The position numbers and the translations under genes were made by a program. From contig JAVBVS010000025.1 in the NCBI GenBank assembly GCA_036677805.1, positions 51,738-115,737 of the forward strand: a stretch of 64,000 nucleotides of DNA, written 5' to 3'. Positions 1-8,950 of the stretch are shown here, in pieces; position 1 is the first letter of the stretch; the number at the start of each line of letters is the position of its first letter. Origin of the DNA: SIG78 sp036677805. Lineage in GTDB: Bacteria > Verrucomicrobiota > Lentisphaeria > Victivallales > Victivallaceae. The notes beneath the pieces are model-generated. The model was given only the letters and a program-made list of their open reading frames with translations, was not told the DNA's origin and made no database searches.

Positions 1-1686
1 GAAACCGCTTCCGCGCTTTACGGCGCCAAGGGCTTCGGCTTGATCCGCGGTGGTCGGGGCGAGGCGCGGCACGGCATTCAATTCAGCTTCGGGCCGCAGC
101 TCAACCATGGACAGCTGGAGGCATTGAGCTGGACCTTCTACCATCACGGCGGCGAATGGAGCTACGATCCGGGGTATTTCAACACCCATTACCGTACCGG
201 CTGGACCACGACTTCGGTGGCGCATCAGCAGATGACGGTCAACGGCACGAGCGTCGACATTGCCGCCGGGGGCGGCGAATTGCTGGCCTGGCAGGCGAAT
301 AATCCGTCCGGCATTCAATATGTCATGGCCCGGCAGCCGGGGGCGTTCGCCGGAGAGGGTGCGACGCGTTTCGAACGGCTGATCGCGCAAGCCGACAACC
401 CCGATTCGGGTGCGCTCGAATACTGGCTTGACCTCGGCGTGACGGCGGGCGGCAAATTCCGCGACGACAGTTTTCATACGCTGTTCGGGCAGGTCGAATA
501 CAATCAGGCATTCACTCCGACCGGAGCGTTTTCGCTGTTCGGCGATGTGGCCAAGGATATGAAGTTCCAGAGCGATTTCCGGCTCAGCGGCTATCCCGAC
601 AAGGGTTTTTACTGGAAGCTGCCGGGCGAGGGCTACGGTCTGTTGCTGGCGCCGGAACTGTTCCGGGGCGACGCCGGAGTACAGGCGCGCTACAGCAAGT
701 CCACTTTGCCCGATGCGGAGCGCTTCCAAACCACGATCAAGGTCGATTTCCCCGGCGAATCCGGCCGGGAATATTATGCGGTCCGCTCCATGGCCGCGCC
801 CAACGCGCCTGATCTGCCTTATCTGATCCGCCGGGATCAGGGCGATGCGCCGAGCGTTTTTGCCAAAGTCGTCCGGTTCCAGCCGGAAGGCGGCATCGAT
901 CCGGTAGCGGGCGTGGACAAGGTCGCGCTGAAGGGCGGCATGACGGAATTCTGCCGCGCCTGGCTGGTCCGGCTGACCGATGGCCGCAGCGACCTCTGGC
1001 TGCTGGGCGATGGCGAACAGATGCTTGAGGCGCAGGCGCCGGGCTATCCGCCCGTTGCCGCCGACGGCCGGATCACCGTGGTCCGGTTCGATGCCGCCAA
1101 AACCGCGACCGATATTTTGAGCGCCGCTGCGACCGCCGTCAAAGTGGATGGAAAAACGATGGTTTCCGGGGTGCGCGCCTATCGCGGCAAACTGGAAAAG
1201 GTGGAGGATGCCGCACTGGGCAAAGTGCGCTTTGCGGTGGCTTGGACAACGCCGCCATCCGTTGAAACCGGCTGTTTCGGCGTCGTGACCTCGAGCAGCC
1301 GCGGGCTTCCGGCCAACTGGACCGGCAGGGAACTCGACGGCAAAGGGCTTGAACTCGATGATCTGCGCTTTGTCTTCAGCCGTTTCAAGGTGACGCCGGT
1401 CGCCGGAAAATCGGGGACGTACACCTGCATCCCGGACCTGGCGCAGCTCTACTGTGCGGGCGGCACGCCATCGACCGCGCTGGCGCGCGGCAAGGCGTTG
1501 CGGCGGGACGGCAAATTCATCGGCTATATTCAGGATGCCGAAGCCACGGATAAAAAGCTGGAACTCAAGTTGGTCGATCTGTCCGGGCAGCCGCTGGCGC
1601 TGCCGGCGGAAACCATGCTGGAGGCCGGCGAGGCGCTGCCCGGCGATACTGTGAGCGTGCTCAACAACCTGCGCTGGCGACGCTGA
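1..1686 (+). CDS. Heparinase II/III-like polysaccharide lyase, C-terminal part (5' truncated by window)
   Basis: The frame is open from base 1, so the true start lies upstream; 561 codons are visible. Near the N-terminus is a stretch LNHGQLEALSW followed by a Tyr/Gly-rich segment (DPGYFNTHYRTGW) and VAHQQMTVNG. This pattern is typical of the beta-sandwich heparinase II/III C-terminal domain, where the His-containing loop lies near the active site. The remaining ~400 residues look like all-beta exported protein. The family cleaves uronic-acid polysaccharides by beta-elimination; the substrate here cannot be told. The N-terminal alpha-toroid expected for the family is outside the window. A cysteine hydrolase and a GH35 enzyme follow on the same strand, which suggests a glycan-degradation cluster. 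The family assignment rests on the motif only. Confidence 0.62.
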   Translation, partial: ETASALYGAKGFGLIRGGRGEARHGIQFSFGPQLNHGQLEALSWTFYHHGGEWSYDPGYFNTHYRTGWTTTSVAHQQMTVNGTSVDIAAGGGELLAWQANNPSGIQYVMARQPGAFAGEGATRFERLIAQADNPDSGALEYWLDLGVTAGGKFRDDSFHTLFGQVEYNQAFTPTGAFSLFGDVAKDMKFQSDFRLSGYPDKGFYWKLPGEGYGLLLAPELFRGDAGVQARYSKSTLPDAERFQTTIKVDFPGESGREYYAVRSMAAPNAPDLPYLIRRDQGDAPSVFAKVVRFQPEGGIDPVAGVDKVALKGGMTEFCRAWLVRLTDGRSDLWLLGDGEQMLEAQAPGYPPVAADGRITVVRFDAAKTATDILSAAATAVKVDGKTMVSGVRAYRGKLEKVEDAALGKVRFAVAWTTPPSVETGCFGVVTSSSRGLPANWTGRELDGKGLELDDLRFVFSRFKVTPVAGKSGTYTCIPDLAQLYCAGGTPSTALARGKALRRDGKFIGYIQDAEATDKKLELKLVDLSGQPLALPAETMLEAGEALPGDTVSVLNNLRWRR

Positions 1687-1714
1687 ATCGAATTCGGGAA
1701 AGGAAACATCCGCA

Positions 1715-2533
1715 ATGAGCCGTACGATCCATGTTCCGGCCTGGTATTACCGCAATTTCGACGCCGACATGAGCCGCGAAGTTCCCGCCGAGGGGTATGG
1801 CGGATGGCGCAAGGCCGCCGCGCTGCCGTTGGCGCTGGATCACAGCGCATTGGTCGTGATGCACGCCTGGCATTGCTATGAATCCGGCGATTTCCCGGGC
1901 TGGGAACACGCGGTCGAATACCTGCCGCGTGCCCGGGCCGTTATGCGGCGCTATTATCCGTCGCTGTTGTCCACGGTCCGGGCGGCGGGAATGCCGGTGC
2001 TGCATGCGGTCTGGGGCGGTCATTATTATCAGGAGCTCCCGGGATATCGGGAAAGTCTGGCGCTGGCCGGAGAGGAGCCGCCCTTGCCGCGGGCGGAATC
2101 CGATCCGGTGCGCGAAGCGCTCGACCGTTTCCGCTTCGAAGAGGTTTCGCCGGGCGCGCACAATCAGCCGGATATCGAACGCAGCCGGACGGCTCGCGAT
2201 TTTGCTCCGGAAGCGCGTCCGGAGCCGGGCGAGGCGATCGCCGCAACCTCGCGCCAGCTTTTCCTGCAATGTCGGAAGCGTGGCGTCAACCACCTGATTT
2301 ACGCCGGATTCGCGCTCAACTGGTGTTTGCAGATGTCGCCCTGCGGCATGGTCGACATGCAGCGTTACGGGATGCTCTGTTCGACCATCCGGGAAACCAC
2401 CACCGCGGTGGAAAATAAGGAGAGCGCCCGGCTGGAGACGGCCAAGAATATGGAGTTGTGGAAAGTGTCGCTGCAATTCGGCTTGGTCTACGACTTCGCC
2501 GATTTCACCGGTGCGCTGCGCCGGGGAAAATGA
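1715..2533 (+). CDS. Cysteine hydrolase, isochorismatase-like fold
   Basis: A 272-residue cytosolic protein with no signal peptide. An early strand (SALVVMHAWHC) matches the first core strand of the isochorismatase-like fold. The segment HLIYAGFALNWCLQMSP matches the family's late G-x-x-x-N-x-C block, whose Cys is the nucleophile. The usual catalytic Asp after the first strand is not obvious, because the sequence reads MHAWHC where DMQ is common. Members hydrolyse amide or ester bonds in small molecules such as nicotinamide or N-carbamoyl compounds; the substrate is unknown here. A good Shine-Dalgarno (AAAGGA) lies ahead of the ATG. It sits 28 bp after the lyase gene and is probably co-transcribed. 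True isochorismatase activity is unlikely, since no siderophore genes are nearby. Confidence 0.65.
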   Translation: MSRTIHVPAWYYRNFDADMSREVPAEGYGGWRKAAALPLALDHSALVVMHAWHCYESGDFPGWEHAVEYLPRARAVMRRYYPSLLSTVRAAGMPVLHAVWGGHYYQELPGYRESLALAGEEPPLPRAESDPVREALDRFRFEEVSPGAHNQPDIERSRTARDFAPEARPEPGEAIAATSRQLFLQCRKRGVNHLIYAGFALNWCLQMSPCGMVDMQRYGMLCSTIRETTTAVENKESARLETAKNMELWKVSLQFGLVYDFADFTGALRRGK

Positions 2534-2636
2534 CGGTTTCCCCGGGGTTCGATATGGGATGCGATTGCATTGTCCGCCGGAAAGCGTTATATTACCGCAA
2601 TCATTGACGGCGGTTCTCAACAGGAAGACGGGCGCG

Positions 2637-4403
2637 ATGCATACGGTCAAAATCGAACAGGGCGCCATCCATATTGATGGGCATGAAACGCAACTCATCT
2701 CCGGCAGCGTCCATTATTTCCGGGTGCCGCGGGCCCTGTGGCGCGACCGCATCGCGCGGGCCAAAGCCATGGGCCTCAATGCGGTCGAAACCTACGTCGC
2801 GTGGCAGCTCCACGAGCCTTCGCCGGGCACGTTCGACTTTGCCGGCGACCTCGACCTCGGGCACTTTCTCGATCTGATCGCCGCGGCCGGGTTGTATGCG
2901 ATCGTCCGGCCCGGTCCTTATATTTGCGCCGAATTCGACAACGGCGGACTGCCGGTCTGGCTCAATCTGCTGCCCGGCGTCCGGCTGCGCTGCATGAATC
3001 CGCCTTATTGCATCGCGGTGGAGCGCTTTTTCGACCGGCTGATGGCTGAAATCGCGCCGCGCCGCGCCGCGTCCGGCGGGCCGGTGGTCATGATGCAGCT
3101 CGAAAATGAGTACGGCAGCTTCGGCTGCGACAAGCATTATCTTCGCTGGCTGGAACGGCTCTTCCGCGAAAAATACGGCATTTCGGAAGTGCTCTTCACC
3201 TCCGACGGCGCGGGCGACTTTTTCCTTCAGGGCGGGACGCTCGACGGCGTGCTTCAGACGCTCAATTTCGGCAGCCGGGCGATCGAATCGTTTGCGGTCG
3301 GGCGCAAATACCGGCCGGAAGGGCCGGATTTCTGCATGGAGTTCTGGGACGGATGGTTCGACCACTGGGGCAACCGGCATGGCCGCCGCGAGGCCGCGGA
3401 CGTGGCGCGGGAACTGGCGGCGATGCTGGCTTCCGGAGCGTCGGTCAACTTCTACATGTTCCACGGCGGCACCAATTTCGGCTTTACCGGCGGCGCCAAT
3501 TTCTACCCCGACCGGGGCTTCGGCTCGACCGTCACCAGCTACGACTATGATGCGCCGCTCTCCGAATGCGGCGATATCACCGAAAAATACCTCGCCTGTC
3601 AGGCGGTGATTGCGAAATACCGGCCCGGATTCACGCCGGAACGTCCGGCCGATCCTGAAAAGCGCGCTTATCCGGCGGCCGAATTGACCGAATATGCGCC
3701 GCTTTACGCCCCGGAAGTGTTGACGCGAATCGGCGACATGCGGGAAACGCCTTATCCGGAATCCATGGAATTTTACGGGCAATACCACGGTTTCGTCAAT
3801 TATCGCTGCCATCTGAACGGACCATGGCGCGGCAAGCTGGTGCTGCCCGAGGTGCGCGACCGTGCGATTCTCTTTCTCGACGGCCGCAAACTCGGAAGTT
3901 TCTACCGGCCCGAGGGCGCGGTGACGCTCGAACTTGAGACTCCCGCCGGCGGCGCGCAGCTCGATGTGCTGGTCGAGGAGATGGGGCACATCAATTACGG
4001 CACCCGTCTCGGCTGCGACAGCAAGGGGCTTCCGGGCGGAGTGCTGGTGGACAATCTTCAGCAGGTGATGAATTTCGCGGTGACCCCGCTCGATCTGTCG
4101 CGGCTGGAGCAACTGCCCTTCCGGGCGCTCGCCACGGAAGGCGAACTCTCCGGCCCCGCTTTTTACCGGGGCGAGTTTGCGGTCGACCGGATTGCGGATA
4201 CCTTTTTGCGCTTTCCCGGCGGCAAAGGCACGGTCTGGATCAACGGCTTCCATCTCGGCCGCTACTGGGATATCGGTCCCGGCGACACTCTGTATGTGCC
4301 GCGCTCCATCCTGCGCTCCGGCGGCAACGCAATCGCGATCTTTGAGCTCGAAGCGCTTCGTTCGCCGCGTCCGGAATTCACCGACCGCCCCCATCTGGGC
4401 TGA
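2637..4403 (+). CDS. Beta-galactosidase, glycoside hydrolase family 35
   Basis: A 588-residue protein that begins with the classic GH35 N-terminal blocks (LISGSVHYFRVPRALW, GLNAVETYVAWQLHEP, RPGPYICAEFDNGGLP). The acid/base Glu is about residue 158 in QLENEYGSFG, and the nucleophile Glu is about residue 235 in CMEFWDGWFDHWG. C-terminal beta domains follow, including a galactose-binding-like end with NGFHLGRYWDIGP. The family releases terminal beta-galactose. I chose the ATG at 2637 because IEQGAIHIDG follows at once, as in homologues, and AGGAAG lies upstream; the open frame extends back to 2511 without family similarity. No signal peptide is evident, so the enzyme is probably intracellular. 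The gene ends at a strong bidirectional terminator. Confidence 0.93.
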   Translation: MHTVKIEQGAIHIDGHETQLISGSVHYFRVPRALWRDRIARAKAMGLNAVETYVAWQLHEPSPGTFDFAGDLDLGHFLDLIAAAGLYAIVRPGPYICAEFDNGGLPVWLNLLPGVRLRCMNPPYCIAVERFFDRLMAEIAPRRAASGGPVVMMQLENEYGSFGCDKHYLRWLERLFREKYGISEVLFTSDGAGDFFLQGGTLDGVLQTLNFGSRAIESFAVGRKYRPEGPDFCMEFWDGWFDHWGNRHGRREAADVARELAAMLASGASVNFYMFHGGTNFGFTGGANFYPDRGFGSTVTSYDYDAPLSECGDITEKYLACQAVIAKYRPGFTPERPADPEKRAYPAAELTEYAPLYAPEVLTRIGDMRETPYPESMEFYGQYHGFVNYRCHLNGPWRGKLVLPEVRDRAILFLDGRKLGSFYRPEGAVTLELETPAGGAQLDVLVEEMGHINYGTRLGCDSKGLPGGVLVDNLQQVMNFAVTPLDLSRLEQLPFRALATEGELSGPAFYRGEFAVDRIADTFLRFPGGKGTVWINGFHLGRYWDIGPGDTLYVPRSILRSGGNAIAIFELEALRSPRPEFTDRPHLG

Positions 4404-4425
4404 AGCCGGGTTTTCGGACAAATAA

Positions 4426-4460
4426 AAAGCCTTCCGTATCAGTTCGATACGGAAGGCTTT
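4426..4460. terminator. Bidirectional intrinsic terminator between convergent genes
   Basis: A perfect 15-bp inverted repeat, AAAGCCTTCCGTATC / GATACGGAAGGCTTT, with a 5-nt loop (AGTTC). It has A-rich sequence on the left and TTT on the right, so it can end transcription from both the GH35 gene and the minus-strand DUF4091 gene. Confidence 0.92.
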
Positions 4461-4504
4461 CTGGTGTCCGCCGGACGCATTGCCGCGTCCGGCCGGAAGG
4501 GTTG

Positions 4505-6838
4505 TCACTGCGATTCTTTTTCCTGCGCCGCCGCCAGCTTGTCCAGCGCCTGCGACACCGCTTCGCGATGGCGGAGCAGCGCCGCCGGGTCGCGGTCGAA
4601 ACTCGACCAGTAATTGACCGGCGGAGCGACGATCTGATCCGGAATATTCAGCAGCGCGGCATATTCCTTTTTCGTATCGAGCTTGCGCAGCAGCGCCAGA
4701 TATTCGTAATCCTGAATGCCGTCGCGGATGTTGGCCACGCGGATCGACGGATTGTAGGAACTGTCGCGATTGAGGTAGAACAAATGTCCGTCGCCGTTGC
4801 GGCCGCGCCGCCCCGGATAGGTTTCCACCGAATAGCCGTCCTTGAGCGGATATTCCACCCCCTCGGGCGCATCGGCGGCATATTGTCTGCCCGCCCACGG
4901 CCGGTTGGTCGAATAGTATCCGGCGCCCCTGGCTCCGACCTTGAACGCCTGCCAGAAGCAGATGCGCGGGGCGATGCCCGCCATGTCGAGCATGAAGGAG
5001 GGCGATTCGTAGGCCCAGTAGATGCCGGTGAACTTGCCTTTGGCCCGGAGGTCGGCGCTTTCCGCCGCCGGCACCGGGAGCAGGAACCAGCTGTCCATGA
5101 CGTTTTCGTCGATGGTCAGCCGGGGGCCGATATTGGAGGTTCTGACGCCGGGAATTTCCTTCTTGATGAATTCACAGGCCCGGGTCACCTGGGCGATGCG
5201 GAAATCGCGCCGTTCGGGCGGGTCGAACATGGCTTCATCGCAGCAGCTGATCATGGTCATGTCCCACATGCCAAGCTCTTCCAGTTGCTTGCGGTAGCTG
5301 TTGATGCTGTCGCGCATCCGGTTCAGGAAGGCTTCGTCGAAGACCGAGCCGTCGGAATTTTTCGAGTTCCACAGATACCAGAGCACGAGGTTGTTCTGAC
5401 CGCGGTCGCGGCAGAACTCCAGATCGTCGATGACCGGGGTCAGATTGGCGCCGTCGACCGCCTGTCCGTACATCGAGATCGGACTCAGCCGGTATTTCAG
5501 GAAGCGCGCGTATTCCGCCCGGCGCATTTCCGGCGTCCAGGCCGACTGGTCGCGGAAGTCGAAGTAGGTCACCAGTTCGCCGCGCACCGGCAGCGTGAAG
5601 CGGCGCACCGTGAGCTGGTAAGCGACCGGATAAGGCTTGCAGTCGGCGGCATGGACCGTGACGGTGCCGGCGTAGACGCCGGGAGGCGTCCCGGCCGGGA
5701 CATTGACCGTGACCCGGAAGGGATGGAACTGGCCGGCCAGCTCTTTGAGCGGACGGTTGGCGAACAGCGGATCGGGCCACCAGCCGTTGCGCAGATCGTA
5801 GTAGAACGCGTCCGGGAACTGAACGTAACCGACGGTTTCGAGATCGACCTGATCGGCCGGAATGATCGATCGGCCGTCGGCGCTCTTCAAGGCCGAGGCG
5901 GTGAGGCTGACGTCATGCAGCGGCTTGCCCGGATCGGGCAGCACCGTCAGCTGGAAGCTTTCGGAGTCGTTGCGCCCCGCGGTCAGCGCCACCGGCGCCG
6001 CAACCGGGAACGCCGATTCCCGGAATATCTTGACGGTGGAATCGGCGGTCAGGACGGCCATCTCGCCGGGCACGGCCCCGGCTTCCTGCCGCATGATCAG
6101 CAATGCCGCCAGCCGCCGCGCCCGGTCGAGCTCCGGCGCCAGCGCGAATTCCTTGCCCGGCGTGCGGGTTTCGAGCTCATTCAAACCGGCCAGCGCGGTG
6201 CGTACTTCCGGGGTGTTGGCGAGATCGGCCGCCCGCGCCGCTTCGGTCAGTTCTTTTTGCACGGCTTCGATCGCGTTGCGCGCTTCCTGACGGTCTTCCG
6301 CCTCGACCTGTTCCTTGGTCAATAAACGGATATTGTCGATTTCAAGGCCGGTTTCCGGGGTGCCCCAGATCAGGGCGAAGGCTTCGACATTTTTGCGGTC
6401 GAGTCCGGGAACATCCGCCAGATCGACCTGAAATTCCCGGGTGATGCCGGGTTGGAGCTGAACGTAGCCCATCGGCATCAGGTTCATGTCATCAGGATTG
6501 TGGAATCCGGAGGCGTCCTTGATCGAGAAAATGCGGTAGCCGAAGGTGTTGCGGATGTTGTGCGCGGTAAACCGCAGCTGGGCGAACGGCGTCCAGTCTT
6601 TGAGCGACGGCTTGAACAGCAAATTGCCGGCGCCTTCTTTGCAGTCAATGCGCAACACCTTGTTGCCGTCGGGCCGGGTCGCCAGCTCGCAGCTGATATT
6701 GTCCGGGTTGGTGTTTTCAAGATGCAGCTTGGCCAGATCGTCCGGAGTGTCGAAGGTCACCGTGCGCGGCAGTTCCGCCGCCGCCAGACCCAGCGGGACG
6801 ATGAGCAATGACCACAGGGTCAACGGGTGGATGCGCAT
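4505..6838 (-). CDS. Exported DUF4091 / GH123-like glycoside hydrolase
   Basis: A 777-residue protein. It has a signal peptide (about residues 1-20, hydrophobic core LTLWSLLIVPLGLAAAEL). A beta-sandwich carbohydrate-binding-like region covers about 20-175, and a helical, charged linker (EQVEAEDRQEARNAIEAVQK) covers about 180-260. A beta domain leads into a TIM-barrel-like region from about 420. The C-terminal part resembles DUF4091: ISCCDEAMFDPPERRDF carries candidate catalytic acids, and AFKVGARGAGYYSTN with GIQDYEYLALLRKL closes the domain. DUF4091 and GH123 proteins act on N-acetylhexosamine glycans where tested; the substrate is not known here. It is the last gene of a four-gene operon and overlaps the amidase gene by 19 bp. 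An AGGAGA site precedes the start. Confidence 0.75.
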   Translation of the reverse strand: MRIHPLTLWSLLIVPLGLAAAELPRTVTFDTPDDLAKLHLENTNPDNISCELATRPDGNKVLRIDCKEGAGNLLFKPSLKDWTPFAQLRFTAHNIRNTFGYRIFSIKDASGFHNPDDMNLMPMGYVQLQPGITREFQVDLADVPGLDRKNVEAFALIWGTPETGLEIDNIRLLTKEQVEAEDRQEARNAIEAVQKELTEAARAADLANTPEVRTALAGLNELETRTPGKEFALAPELDRARRLAALLIMRQEAGAVPGEMAVLTADSTVKIFRESAFPVAAPVALTAGRNDSESFQLTVLPDPGKPLHDVSLTASALKSADGRSIIPADQVDLETVGYVQFPDAFYYDLRNGWWPDPLFANRPLKELAGQFHPFRVTVNVPAGTPPGVYAGTVTVHAADCKPYPVAYQLTVRRFTLPVRGELVTYFDFRDQSAWTPEMRRAEYARFLKYRLSPISMYGQAVDGANLTPVIDDLEFCRDRGQNNLVLWYLWNSKNSDGSVFDEAFLNRMRDSINSYRKQLEELGMWDMTMISCCDEAMFDPPERRDFRIAQVTRACEFIKKEIPGVRTSNIGPRLTIDENVMDSWFLLPVPAAESADLRAKGKFTGIYWAYESPSFMLDMAGIAPRICFWQAFKVGARGAGYYSTNRPWAGRQYAADAPEGVEYPLKDGYSVETYPGRRGRNGDGHLFYLNRDSSYNPSIRVANIRDGIQDYEYLALLRKLDTKKEYAALLNIPDQIVAPPVNYWSSFDRDPAALLRHREAVSQALDKLAAAQEKESQ

Positions 6839-7842
6839 GATTTCTCCTGGTTGGAACGTTGGGAAACATAATGTTCATAGGATTGCGGAGCCCGGTCGCT
6901 CTGGACCAGGTCCTCGCGGTCGTACACCGCGGCGTCGGGGTAGTAGGCGTAGAAGCGCCGGACGTTGAACCCGGCCGCCCGCAGCGGATCGAGGAAACGC
7001 TGACGCTGTTCTTCGCGCGGCACGCCCGCCAGCCACGAGGAAACGTCGACAGTGGTAATATGGCGCTGTTTCAAGCCGGCGATCAGGTCGTCGACGGCGG
7101 CATAGATGTCGCCGGCGGAAGTCTTGCACACCTCCTTGTCCTGATATTTTTCGAGGAAAATCGCCATTCCGAGTTCGGCGTCGCCGTAGCCGTTTTCCCG
7201 GGGGAGGCGGCTCTTCATGACCGTGCCGACTCCGGCTTTGAAGGCTTCCCAGCGCTGTTCATCCAGAATCCGGTGTGGACAATGCTTGCCGGTCCAATCC
7301 TCATGCTTTTTCAGCGCGTCCAGCGGCAGATCGTAGGTGTCGAGCAGCCACGCGGCCAGAATCACCGCATTGGCTTCGGCGCGGCGGTAGAGCGCGTCGT
7401 CGTCGCCATAGCACTGGCTGCGGCAGATTTCGATGCCGATGCTCCGGCTGTTGCCGGGGCCCTGGCCGCCATCGCCGGCGTGCCAGGCGTGACGGTTGAG
7501 CGGCAGCAGCTGGACCGCCTCGTTTTCATCCACCGCGAAGTGGAACGAAACCGACATCTGATCACGGCGGTGGTCGACCCGGTCGCGTTCCTGCCGCGCC
7601 GACATCGGTTCGGCGGTATTGTGGATGGTGATCGTGCTCACATCCGCGAAGGGACCGGGAATCTTGTACCGGCGGTTGTATTCGTTGTCTTCGATGAAAT
7701 CGTAACGGACCTTCAGGCCGTTGATGACCGCCACCGGCGTCGGTTCGACGACCGGCGGATTATTCTGAAAAACCGCACAGCCGGTCAATCCCAGGATTGC
7801 GGTGATGAGGAATCCCGCGGAACAGATAGAATATTTCATCAT
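6820..7842 (-). CDS. N-acetylmuramoyl-L-alanine amidase-like lipoprotein (Amidase_2)
   Basis: A 340-residue lipoprotein with lipobox LTGC (Cys22). The catalytic domain covers about residues 40-200 and has the T7-lysozyme-like zinc set: His74 in TITIHNTAE, His180 and Cys188 in HEDWTGKHCPH, and catalytic Lys186. The family cuts the muramyl-Ala amide bond of peptidoglycan, and the lipid anchor places it in the envelope. About 140 residues after the domain (about 200-340) match nothing I recognise; they contain a TTVDVSSWLAGV stretch. The gene overlaps the upstream EEP gene by 4 bp (ATGA) and the downstream DUF4091 gene by 19 bp, so the three are translationally linked. It could serve wall turnover or muropeptide scavenging. 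Confidence 0.82.
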   Translation of the reverse strand: MMKYSICSAGFLITAILGLTGCAVFQNNPPVVEPTPVAVINGLKVRYDFIEDNEYNRRYKIPGPFADVSTITIHNTAEPMSARQERDRVDHRRDQMSVSFHFAVDENEAVQLLPLNRHAWHAGDGGQGPGNSRSIGIEICRSQCYGDDDALYRRAEANAVILAAWLLDTYDLPLDALKKHEDWTGKHCPHRILDEQRWEAFKAGVGTVMKSRLPRENGYGDAELGMAIFLEKYQDKEVCKTSAGDIYAAVDDLIAGLKQRHITTVDVSSWLAGVPREEQRQRFLDPLRAAGFNVRRFYAYYPDAAVYDREDLVQSDRAPQSYEHYVSQRSNQEKSCASTR

Positions 7843-8921
7843 TTCTGTCCTTTTTTCACGAACCGGAATTCGGCGAAGGCGGCGGCATGGTCGGTCGGCC
7901 AGCTGCCGGCCGGTGCGATGCGGTCGCCGGCCAGCTTGGTCTGGTCGCGCTGGCCGCGGACAATGGTGGTATCGGGGCCGAAGAACCCGGTGCGTTCGAG
8001 CTTGACCGGGGCGTTGCGGTTGTAAAAGATATAGTCGATGCGGTCGCGCTCATCGGCGGCCGGAGCCCAGGTCAGGCGCTTGAGATCGGCTTCGGGCGTA
8101 TTCATCGGAAACGAGAAGCCGGGATACTTGACTTCATCGGGATAAAGCTGACGGAAGGTATCCTGAAAACCGGCCTGCTCCAGCGCCAGGGTGCTGTGCC
8201 ACGGCATCACGATGCCGTTGCGGTCGTAAAGGTCTTTGGTGCGTTCGGTCCAGTCCAGATGCGACGGCTCGTTGAAGTCGCCGCCGATGATCACCAGATC
8301 GCCCGCCTTGATCGCCGCCGCCGCGTCGGCGATCGCGGCCCTGACTGCGTCGACGCGCTTCGACTTCAGGTTCATGGCGATCACCGCGTTGACGTCGGAT
8401 TCCCGTTGCGGCAGCCGTTCCCAGGTCGTCCCGTGATAACCGCGCGGCAGGTAACAGGCGTATTCGAGATAATTCAAATGCATGCTGTAGACATGAACCT
8501 GACGGCCATCGCCGAGATCAATCAACGCTGTCACGCCGCTGTCGACGCCTTTGCTCGATTTGATCGGATATTTGGAGAGCACCAGACAATCGGGGGCGTA
8601 TTCCGAGACATAGTAGTGTCTGCCGGCGGCATCCAGATCGTTGGCTACGATTTCCCGGTAGGCTCCGGCGCGGTTTTTGACTTCGCAGAAAAGAATGATG
8701 TCGGGATCGTACTTGACCACCTGCGCGATGATCTGCGCCTGGCCGTTGGGGATGAAAGCGCCCTCGATCCACAGGTTCATCTGGAGCACCTTCAAGGCGG
8801 TCGGGGGCGGCGTCTTGACTTCCGGCGCGGGAACTTCCGCCGTCACGGCGGTCAGTCCCGCCGCCAGAATCATGGCGCCGAATGTCGACGATAAACGGCC
8901 GGAAAATGATTTCCACAACAT
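7839..8921 (-). CDS. Exported endonuclease/exonuclease/phosphatase-fold protein
   Basis: A 360-residue protein with a signal peptide (hydrophobic run FGAMILAAGLTAVTA). The EEP metal and catalytic motifs appear in order: LQMNLW, ILFCEVKN, VIIGGDFNEPSHLDW, DRIDYIFYN and WPTDHAAAF, with the final Asp-His pair. The family hydrolyses phosphodiesters of nucleic acids, phospholipids or inositol phosphates. The secreted location and the neighbours (lipoproteins, glycosidase) favour a scavenging role, but the substrate is unknown. I chose the ATG at 8921, because it has AAGGAG upstream and begins the signal peptide; the open frame runs further back without meaning. The stop overlaps the amidase start. 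Confidence 0.85.
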   Translation of the reverse strand: MLWKSFSGRLSSTFGAMILAAGLTAVTAEVPAPEVKTPPPTALKVLQMNLWIEGAFIPNGQAQIIAQVVKYDPDIILFCEVKNRAGAYREIVANDLDAAGRHYYVSEYAPDCLVLSKYPIKSSKGVDSGVTALIDLGDGRQVHVYSMHLNYLEYACYLPRGYHGTTWERLPQRESDVNAVIAMNLKSKRVDAVRAAIADAAAAIKAGDLVIIGGDFNEPSHLDWTERTKDLYDRNGIVMPWHSTLALEQAGFQDTFRQLYPDEVKYPGFSFPMNTPEADLKRLTWAPAADERDRIDYIFYNRNAPVKLERTGFFGPDTTIVRGQRDQTKLAGDRIAPAGSWPTDHAAAFAEFRFVKKGQK

Positions 8922-8950
8922 GATCGTTCTCCTTAAACTAAGTGATGGAT

